NCBI GenBank assembly: GCA_022419385.1
Contig: JAJUBI010000006.1
Coordinates: forward strand, 434,001-498,000
DNA from: Paraconiothyrium sp. Pb-2020
Lineage: Eukaryota > Ascomycota > Dothideomycetes > Pleosporales > Didymosphaeriaceae
Direction of reading: 5' to 3'
DNA: 64,000 nucleotides
Under the pieces are notes generated by a model. The model did not search any database. It was not told where the DNA came from and saw only the letters and a program-made list of their open reading frames with translations. Made by a program: the position numbers and the translations under genes. Shown in pieces: positions 56,147 through 64,000 of the stretch (the stretch's first letter is position 1; each line of letters starts with the position of its first letter).

Positions 56147-58081
56147 AATAAGATCAGTGTATGAGTATGTTTTGCTATGTCGAAGGAAAAAGTACCGATT
56201 TGGGGAGGCTGCTTCATCAATCTTTCTTCTTATTGCGTGGAGTCACACTTCCCACCATGTTGTCATGGAGCTCATCGCTCCGATCTATGACACGTTACAT
56301 TCCACAGTTCATTGTAGCCACCACTCATAGCACTCCGTCGTCGACCCACCTTTTTCTCCATGTGTACTGCCTACAGCACGTGAAATAGATACGAACTCCA
56401 ATGTGAGTCTACATCTGATGAGTTTTGATCCTAGTGTGCTTTTGTGTCTCAAAGGTGAGTATAAATATCACTCATCGCATGCTCGCGTTTTACCTTCCTA
56501 GTCTGTGACTAATGCTACTTGTGTATCGCCTCTAGCTCAGTCACATGCCCTTGCTTCGATTCCTAAACCTCTGCTGATCCTTCTATGCTCGAGCCTCAGA
56601 CGTATTCAGGTGTTTTCATTTGCTATAACATCAAGCTGATTGGTGGCCCTCTGTGCCTTGATGCTCGCTCCCCCAGGCAGCGCTTGCAACCGGTGGTACT
56701 ATAGAACTATACCATCGGTAATAGGTTTAGGGCCGTACGAAGGTGGCAAGCATACCATACTAACATTGGCGTCGAACTGTTTGGCTTGCCTTAGAAAATG
56801 AAATTGTTGGGGTAGAAGTTCAGCAGGTAGTTATTGAAGGTATACATAATCAGCAGACAAGCCTTGGTATGTTGTACCATCAGCATAACGGACATGTTGA
56901 TGGAGGTCGCACAATTGCAGGCTGTCTTCAAGTATATTCGGGTGACTTGGATCAAATCGCTACATAGAAGGTAGTCGCAGGGGTGCGCTTATATCGTCCA
57001 TACCACCGAAGCATTCGCATTTGCTGTCAAGCTTTTCGTAACAAGCCTCGCGCTCCACAATTCCACCTGGTCCAGTGTAATCATCGAGTGTTCGGGGGCA
57101 ACCAACCAGTTGACATGTTACCCGTGTCAGCAACTCTTAGGCAGCACCAAGCCGCTACTGTCGGGCTCCTCGTGTCTTTCGGCGGATGGCAACTTAACGA
57201 ACTGCCGCCGCCGACTTCACAAAACAGTCGATAGGCGTAACAAGTCCAAGATACATCCTAGGGAACTACTGCAAAGAATATTGACGGCTAATCACAAATG
57301 TTCCGAGCGCCGAGTTCTCCCACAATGTATCCCAGTTTCGTCATTCGATGTCGTCGCTGAGTTGGCAGAGCGCATCAAGAAACCTTGTAACGGCTGACTG
57401 GCAGGGGAAACCAGGCGTTGAGTGATGCCCAGCGCTGAGGAAATCGACGACTGTTCATGTTTGTCACAGCGATGCTATACCAAACTGAGGCCCGGTGAGC
57501 GGCGTAGCCCGAGAAGCAGCGTCTCTGAGGCAGTGCGCTCACGGTGAGCCCTTACATGAATGAACCAGTCACCTTTTGATTCGCGTTGCAGGCTCACCGG
57601 CTGGTGGTGGCCAGTTGGGCTCTCGAAAGTCCCTGTTCAGCGCCCGCTAATGACGTAGCATGACTACCCAGCTCTCACCCTCTTACTTTCACGCCATCCC
57701 AGCGACCCCGCCAACCGCCAACCGCCTTCCAGCCCACCACCAAGACTTTACAGTCATCACAGCCTCCCCAAGCTCTCTTAGATAAACCGGCCCCTCCCGC
57801 GTGCCGCTGCAACGACAGACACTCCCCCTCCATCTTGTTCCGTACGTTGCCGGCACCTTTTATTCTTCGTTACGACTGCCCGACGCGCGGCTGTACTCTA
57901 AGCCAGGTCACCAAAGCTAGATTATCTGTATTTGGTACGCTTGCGCATCGTGCCGGGCCTACTCCGTACCCTTACTGACCAAGCGACAGACGTCCCATCC
58001 GACACTCTAGGCGCTGCTGCTTTGCTTCAAGAACCTCTGCTACTGCCCATACCTGCTTCTTTTCGAGGGTGAACTCACGCC
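56147..58081. other. Long intergenic region
   Basis: 1.9 kb. No gene supported; frames at 56983-57397 are short and overlap. The last 400 bp (57660-58060) are pyrimidine-rich on the plus strand with CCGCCAACCGCCAACCGCC, a likely promoter/leader of the DUF3824 gene. Confidence 0.5.
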
Positions 58082-59845
58082 ATGTCCGAGTACAGCTACG
58101 ACGACCGTCCACGGCGTCGCGGCGATCGCGTTCGCGAGCGTGAGCCGGAATACGTCACTGAGACCACCTACATCGAGCGCGGCGGCCGTGGAGAGGGAAT
58201 GCGCGACTTAGTTTACCGACCCCGCCACGAAGACAGCATTGAAGAGGTCGCCCGCGATTTCCCGCCGCCAGGCGGCGCCGAGTACCGACAGACCAAGTAC
58301 CGGGAGACGTATGAGCCACGCCGCACCCGCTCAGCCCATCGTGACTACGACTACGACGACTACAATCGCCACGACCGAGGCAGGCGAGCGCGCGACTATG
58401 ACGACTACTCCGAGTACAGTGAGCGACCAAAGCCACAGCGTCGCAAATCCATCGTCGACAACGTCAAGGAGTTCGCTGAGTCCGCAGGCCTAGGCGGCGT
58501 CATCGGTGCAGTTACTGGCCGCAGCCGTTCTCGCTCACGACACCGGAAGGACCGCGACCGCGGCTACGAGAGCGACCGTGACCGCTACGATGACCGATAC
58601 TCTGACCGCCGAAGCAGCCGCTACGGATCACGCAGCCCAAGCCGCCACGGAAAGTCACAGGCGAAGTGGGAGCAGGCTGCCAAAGCCGCTATTGTAGCCG
58701 GTGCCGTTGAAGCCTTCCGTAGCCGAAAGACGGCTGGTCCCTGGACCGGCGAGAAGGGTCAGCGCATCGCTACTGCTGCCCTCGGCGCCGCTGGTATCGA
58801 CAGTCTCGTTGACAAAGACCCCGACAAGCACAGCAAGAGACATGTCGCCGAATCAGCCATTGGCGGCCTTCTTGCCAACCGCGTTGCTAATGGCTCTCGC
58901 TCCAAGTCTCGCGGACGTGGTGGTTCTCGCTCTCCTTCGCGCTCGCGGTCCCGCTCCCGGTCTAGGTCAATCTTCGGTCGCTCTCGCTCTCGCGGACGCT
59001 CACGGTCTGGATCTCGTGAACGTGGCGGTGACAACAACCTTGGAAAATTAGTTGGCGGTGGAGCAGTTCTAGCAGCAGGCAAAGCCCTGTACGACCGCGT
59101 GCGCTCAAAGTCACGCTCCAGGCGTGAGCGCTCACCTTCGTACGACAGCGCCGACGAATATGAGCCACCATCCCGGAATCGCCGCTCCCGCGGGTACGAC
59201 CGGGGCCGTAGTATGGACGGGTCCTATTCCGACGCCTCACGAGCTAATCCAGATCGTAGACTAGCGGCAGCCTCTGGAGGAGGAGCACTCGCTGCAGGCG
59301 GGTCGCAACGTGGGAGGAGAGATAGCAGCTCTAGCTCCACGTCAACGACGGACATGGAGCTGAAGCGCAAGAAGCTGAGAGGTAAGGAACTCCTGACTGC
59401 CGGGCTTGCCACGGTTGCCACCATTCACGCCGCGCACGGGGTTTACTCGTCCATGGAGGCCTCGGAAAAGCGCCGAAAGCTTGTCGCCGATGGCGAGATC
59501 ACGGCCGAGGAAGCTCGCAAGCGCAAATCCAAGAACATGCTACAAGATGCGGCGGCTGTGGGTATCGCGGCGCTGGGCATCAAGTCTGCGTTCTCGGAGT
59601 GGAAGGAGATGAACGAGCAGCGACACAGCGTCCACGAGTTGGAGCAGAGGCGCCGCAAGAGGAGGAAACAGCGCGAGCGAAGAGAAAAGGAGGCCCGGCA
59701 GAATGCTCTCAATGGTCAAGGCATGGCTAATCCGTATGCCTATCCTGTAGCTGCTGCCCCGTACGGTCCGGCCTACGTCGACGCGAACCCCTACGGCGCG
59801 CTCCCACCGCCGCCGGTTGGTGTGCCGCCCGGTCCGAGGTATTAG
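58082..59845 (+). CDS. DUF3824 family Arg/Ser-rich protein
   Basis: Intronless, 587 aa from ATG 58082. Long Arg/Asp/Tyr- and Arg/Ser-rich stretches (RDYDYDDYNRHDRGRRARDY; SRSPSRSRSRSRSRSIFGRS) alternate with short Ala/Gly-rich helices that recur: WEQAAKAAIVAGAVEAFRSR, QRIATAALGAAGIDSL, AESAIGGLLANRVANG, LVGGGAVLAAGKALYDRVRS and ELLTAGLATVATIHAAHGVY. This alternation is the DUF3824 pattern (PF12868) of filamentous ascomycetes. The helices could insert in or lie on membranes, and the RS tracts may bind RNA or be phosphorylated; no role is established. The end is Pro/Tyr/Gly-rich (PYGALPPPPVGVPPGPRY). Start chosen as first ATG after a long pyrimidine-rich leader. Confidence 0.85.
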   Translation: MSEYSYDDRPRRRGDRVREREPEYVTETTYIERGGRGEGMRDLVYRPRHEDSIEEVARDFPPPGGAEYRQTKYRETYEPRRTRSAHRDYDYDDYNRHDRGRRARDYDDYSEYSERPKPQRRKSIVDNVKEFAESAGLGGVIGAVTGRSRSRSRHRKDRDRGYESDRDRYDDRYSDRRSSRYGSRSPSRHGKSQAKWEQAAKAAIVAGAVEAFRSRKTAGPWTGEKGQRIATAALGAAGIDSLVDKDPDKHSKRHVAESAIGGLLANRVANGSRSKSRGRGGSRSPSRSRSRSRSRSIFGRSRSRGRSRSGSRERGGDNNLGKLVGGGAVLAAGKALYDRVRSKSRSRRERSPSYDSADEYEPPSRNRRSRGYDRGRSMDGSYSDASRANPDRRLAAASGGGALAAGGSQRGRRDSSSSSTSTTDMELKRKKLRGKELLTAGLATVATIHAAHGVYSSMEASEKRRKLVADGEITAEEARKRKSKNMLQDAAAVGIAALGIKSAFSEWKEMNEQRHSVHELEQRRRKRRKQRERREKEARQNALNGQGMANPYAYPVAAAPYGPAYVDANPYGALPPPPVGVPPGPRY

Positions 59846-60280
59846 ATACGACTCTGTGTTTCTTTTTGGCGATTTCCTAGGTGGAGATTTCGTTCTTTGG
59901 CGGGCATAAGTGGGATTCTGCTTTGCGGTGCGGAAATACCTTGGCAAGCATGCTTTTTGAAACTTTAGGATAGCTTTTCATGGCTTTTCCGTTCACTCCT
60001 TGGTTTTCACGGCTGATGATAGGGTGGGATGGATTGGGTATACCATGGCTATGAATGCATTGCTGGATGGACATGGACTGATGGACACGGCTCCCGTAGT
60101 TTAACTTACGAACGACACGATTTGATGAAGTACGAATGTTCTTGCAATTTATCGTCTAGTGACGTTTGGGGATGAGCATTCCGATCACGCCCTTGCTTGA
60201 TGTACTGGCAACACGCATACTTGGCAACATGGCTGCCTTATTATCAGCAGGCAGAGAGGCCTGACGAGGCGGTTGGACTT

Positions 60281-60484
60281 GACACTGCAATCTTTAGCCC
60301 GGACGAGCTGTTCGTTCTGCATGCTGTGGCTGTGAACCAGCCAATAAAAACCCGTCCATGACCTAATGACACTGCAATCTTTAGCCCGGACGAGGTATTC
60401 TCTATCAGCCTCAGCGATTAGCGAGCAATCATGATGCACTGCGGCAGCGAGGGACCCGACACTGCAATCCTTAGCCCGGACGAG
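60281..60484 (+). repeat. Three direct copies of a 27-bp motif
   Basis: Copies at 60281-60307, 60368-60394 and 60458-60484. Each starts GACACTGCAATC and ends TTAGCCCGGACGAG; the first two are identical and the third differs by one C for T. Spacing is 87 and 90 bp. The sequences between them are unlike one another, so this is not a simple tandem duplication. Confidence 0.9.
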
Positions 60485-60759
60485 GTGTTCCCTTCTCAGC
60501 CTCGTTCTTTTATTGCTGTCCCTGTTGGACTAGATAAATAATTAGCACAGCTTCTACAAGGGAATGTCTTTCTGATTAGATTGATTAATTGGTCGCTTTT
60601 CGACTAGAGTGGATATAGGCCTTGTGTATGAAGTCAGCGCTTCCATCACGGCCGTGGTTGGCGACACACTTTCTTTCCGAGGGAAACCATGCAGATCATT
60701 ACGATCCTACTACATAACCGGAGCAGCAGGCTGAATGTAGCACAAGGTTGGACGATTCC

Positions 60760-60786
60760 CTCGTCCGGGCTGAAGATTGCAGTGTC
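60760..60786 (-). repeat. Inverted copy of the 27-bp motif
   Basis: Reads CTCGTCCGGGCTGAAGATTG on the plus strand, continuing CAGTGTC; its reverse complement matches the direct copies with one C for T change. With the third direct copy at 60458 it brackets about 330 bp, as terminal inverted repeats would. Confidence 0.85.
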
Positions 60787-61248
60787 ATATCGGAATAGCT
60801 GTGGTGCAAATTTTATAACAATGTGGGCAAGTTTGAGTATCATCCTGCACAAGTGGTTGTGACCGATTTGAAACTGAAGTGGCGTCAATCTGGGCTGTTG
60901 GTTACAGCGCAACTCATGCGTGTAATGCATCCGGGGTCAAGGCGTGGTTTCTGTATAGGTACACGACTAAAGTGATGGATGTCTTGGTGGAGATATTTGG
61001 CGCCGCGAGAAGCTGTAGACTACACAATGACGGAATCTGTATCGAAAGCAGGCGAAGTCTAACGCATAAGCTTCTAAGCTCCTGAACGCGACATATCCGA
61101 AGTTGCTCGCAGGTACAACGAGACGGCAAATGAATTGGAGGCTTCTTGGCCTCTTGGTGATTGGCATCCAAGCTATGACTAGCCAGATCCTTGCAGACTC
61201 AACGGATGTGATGCGTAAAGGGAGCATCAAAAGAATACTATTCATAGA

Positions 61249-63479
61249 TCAAGTCGTGCTCACGGCATTTCCAATCGCGGTCGAGTACACCACTTCGGGG
61301 ATCAGAAAAGAGCATCGCGCGTCTTTTGCCTGCCGTACGGCATAGTCCAGGCAACCTTTTTGAACCATAAAGTACCCATCCACTACTTGGGAAGTGAAAA
61401 ACCGGGTTACGTGATCGCGTTGCGGCTGGATGAGTAGGAACTGCTCGGCTGCCCCGGCACTGTCGTTGCGTAGATATAGGATGAGGCCCGTCTCGAAAGA
61501 TCCTATGTCGGCGACCCAGTACCCTGAAGCAGGTTCGGGAGGTGCGTTGGTATGGTTGCATACGGAGAGATGCTCATGAGCAGCCGGCATGGTTCGTTCC
61601 AAGGAACATAGGCTATGAAATACGCCGTTGATATACACAGCACCAACAACACTAAACTGTCATTTTCAAAGTGTGGGCGGTACTCGATGATGACATCGCA
61701 CGGACAGATCTCCCTGTCCGGGTTGAAGCTCGCAGTGGATGAGGCTCGATGGGTTACTCGGTCGACGTGGCCCGGTTTGATCCATCCTCCTTCGTCCAGG
61801 GGCATGCCCGCAATCGGAATATTGTGTAGCGTAAGAGGTCGCTTCTTATCCTCTGCAAGGTCCCAGTATGCAGTACGCTCGTAGATTGGGGTTGCGAGGA
61901 TACCTTGCTCTCCGTTCCAGTACCCTATCAGACTTTCGACCCGAACACCCGATGTCATACCACTTGATCTTGCCTGGACCCCTGCATATTTGACAGCGCA
62001 GAATAGTACTACCTCTCCAAGGACTACTCCAGTTCCAAAGAGTTTCTCTATGAATACGTTCGCGTCACGTGTTGGATCCATGAATCCCAAGCTTGTGTGA
62101 ATTCTCACTGTGCTTTGTTCGTCGATGTTTATCAAGGCTTTGGCAATGAAATCGTGTGCGCTTGTTATAGCTCCCATGAGAGCCCACAGCTTGGTCGGAT
62201 CCTTCGCCTTTGTGGCCATCCGGAACAAAGGGTACGAATCCAACGGTTGCCCACCACTCTGATGCTTAAGCTGCTTCATGAGACCACGCCAGTCATGTTC
62301 ACCTAGTGACAACGCGATAGCGTCCTGCATGCAGTGGGGCAGATTTTCTGTGAACGTCCTTACAAAATCTTGGCATTGTTCAACACTTGCATCGTCATCG
62401 AAACTGTGCTTCATGGTGCAGCGGAGGATGTCTTTTTCGAATGACAATTCGAGAGTGCTGGATTCTTGTAGCGTCTTTTGAACCTTGGTGTAAGCCTTCC
62501 GATAATCGTACGCATGGTGTTCGTTGTCACATATCGCAAGGCCGCCGATCTTGCTCAAATTGTTGGCTTTGCAGGATGTGGATTGATTGAATCGACGATA
62601 CTGACGATATTTGACTATATCTTCGCGGCTCTCGATGTAGGTACGGTCAGGATGCTTGCTCGATGATTGAGTACTAAACACTACAGTCAAAGCGCCAGTC
62701 TTCCTGTCCCACGGGGACTCGATGTTTCCTTCTCGACCCTCGACTTCAACGTTAATCATCCATCCGTAGCATTGCATGAGGAGGGCCAACCCGAGGAGCT
62801 GGGTCGACCGGACATAGAGAACCTCGTCGTCTGCTCGACTGGCAAGAAGACGCTGCAGAAATGGAGCGTATAGCGCCTCTTCAGCCGCTGTCCTTGGTGG
62901 CAAAAGGACCGTGTGCCAGGGCATGTTGGGACATGCCTGTTTCAGCCATTCCAATTTGCGCCTGATGTCTTCTAGTGCATTCGCTTTCTTGTTGCACATG
63001 CTATCTTTTGTGAGGATAGCATTGCCGTATTTCTTGACCCTCGACTCCAAGAGTGACAACGATCCCGCAGACACTTCGTCAATTTCTCCGTGAGCGAAAA
63101 GCAGTATAGCCTCTGCAACAACAGTAGCAATAGCAGGCAGGGGCAATGTTACCGACAAGCACGCAATAATCGTCCCCAATGCTGCATCTTTCTCCTCGTC
63201 TTCCGTTGAGAGCTCGTCCATGGCCAACTTTTGGATCCGACCCCTCATGTCCATGATTTTGCCGTTATGATCTTTGTAGACATCTTGGCCTTCGTACCTC
63301 CTTGGGGCTATGTCCGTGTTGTTGTTCAAAGCGAGTATCAGTTCTTGGAGCGGGTGTGGAAGGGACCACCGAACTGCTGGGCGCAGCCGACCAGCGTGGC
63401 AACATCGCTGCTTCCTACGCTGAGACTCACCATGCCCAATTGCAGGCCGAGCTGCACCATCGTGGGCTTGTAGTCTCAA
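61249..63479 (-). pseudogene. Hypothetical large protein with a C-terminal frameshift and unresolved start
   Basis: The main frame runs from 63479 (no ATG) to 61503; the first in-frame ATG is 63254 (MDMRGRIQKLAMDELSTEDE). Visible: one hydrophobic span TIIACLSVTLPLPAIATVVA, then a long soluble part with CNKKANALEDIRRKLEWLKQ and FDDDASVEQCQDFVRTFTEN. Near 61643 the frame after HFENDSLVLL leads to an unlikely tail, whereas the frame one base on reads AVYINGVFHSLCSLERTMPA and stays open and protein-like to 61249; one missing G would join them. At the 5' side an ATG at 63460 opens another frame (MVQLGLQLGMVSLSVGSSDV) that meets the main frame only through a further shift or an intron I could not place. 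The opening resembles N-termini of fungal proteins of unknown function common in accessory regions. Family not recognised. Confidence 0.5.
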
Positions 63480-64000
63480 TTGATAGTGGTAGGACTTTGG
63501 AATATCGAGATCTACCTGTCAGTTGACGGGACGATATTTGTGGGTGAAGAGCAGCAACGAAAGGAGCGATAAGGTATTCTTTGTAGACGCCTTCCTCATG
63601 TGGACGGCTGCAAGGCTCTCTGGTAATTTCGCCTTGAATTTTGCCTGAGCATGCGGTTCGGTCAAAAGTTTGGACTCATTGCCTGCCAAATAAGCGAACA
63701 AGAAGATGATCCTATTAACTTACTTTTCCTTTATCAAACAACGTAAAAACAAAAAGGAAGTAGGAATTCGATTAAGAAAAGAGAAAATTCTTCTCTCTAT
63801 ATTCCCGGAGTGACTGTACACAATTAACGTAGCTCTGATACTAGCAAGCGTTCAGAGAGGCGTCTTTTCGTGAGTCCGAACATTTCACCGAACCGCGTGC
63901 TAAGGTGACCGGTGGGTATACCCCGGCGCTTGTTTGGTCGGCCAACACGTATACGGTACGCAACACTGCATCCTTCGTGCAGACGAGGCTTTAGCATCTC
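63480..64000. other. Right edge of the window
   Basis: 521 bp, AT-rich at 63700-63800. No gene, tRNA or telomeric repeat recognised. Confidence 0.45.

Larger units (their letters stand above)
59846..61248. other. Intergenic stretch with a repeat cluster
   Basis: 1.4 kb containing four copies of a 27-bp motif between 60281 and 60786 (listed separately). Minus-strand frames here are partly made of the repeat itself and are not called as genes. Confidence 0.55.

Noticed and set aside
63519..63701. 60-codon minus-strand frame as a first exon of the 61-63 kb gene
   Set aside because: No donor in the right phase leads into the main frame.

Overview
The window is nuclear DNA of a filamentous ascomycete (Pezizomycotina; Dothideomycetes is my best guess at class, low confidence). 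The reasons are many short GT-AG introns of about 46-65 bp, fungal-specific families (Ssd1, DUF3824, ferritin-like secreted protein, NB-ARC/TPR proteins with an alpha/beta-hydrolase head, AAT-type amino acid permease) and long intergenic spaces with genes on both strands. Gene models were built by hand from reading frames, splice consensus and frame continuity.

Layout. 1-32.3 kb is mostly core genome. In order: 3' end of an Ssk2/Ssk22-type MAPKKK, histidyl-tRNA synthetase HTS1, a single-pass membrane protein, two neighbouring genes sharing a His/Glu-rich motif (7.3-9.1 and 10.6-11.8 kb), a cyclic phosphodiesterase (CPD1 family), mRNA-export factor GLE1, SSD1, a secreted ferritin-like protein, a Bsc6-like MFS transporter, a protein of tandem SANT/Myb-like units and an amino acid permease.

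32.6-50.5 kb is an accessory island. It holds an NLR-like protein (hydrolase head, NB-ARC, TPR), a frameshifted P450, a short paralogue of the NLR hydrolase head, a decayed gene with internal tandem repeats, a ~420 bp palindromic MITE-like element, a dispersed repeat family, a CorA-like membrane protein and an O-methyltransferase with two frameshifts. Breaks are common here and rare outside.

50.5-59.9 kb returns to core genes: an unrecognised nuclear-type protein, an HRI-like eIF2alpha kinase, the mitochondrial glycine carrier HEM25 and a DUF3824 protein. 60-64 kb holds a cluster of 27-bp direct and inverted repeats and a broken hypothetical gene.

Functional links are loose. HTS1, SSD1, GLE1 and the eIF2alpha kinase all concern translation or mRNA fate; the MAPKKK and SSD1 bear on stress and cell-wall signalling; the 32.6-42.5 kb cluster looks like a fungal non-self recognition or NLR locus under decay. 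No tRNA, rRNA, CRISPR or telomere repeat was recognised.
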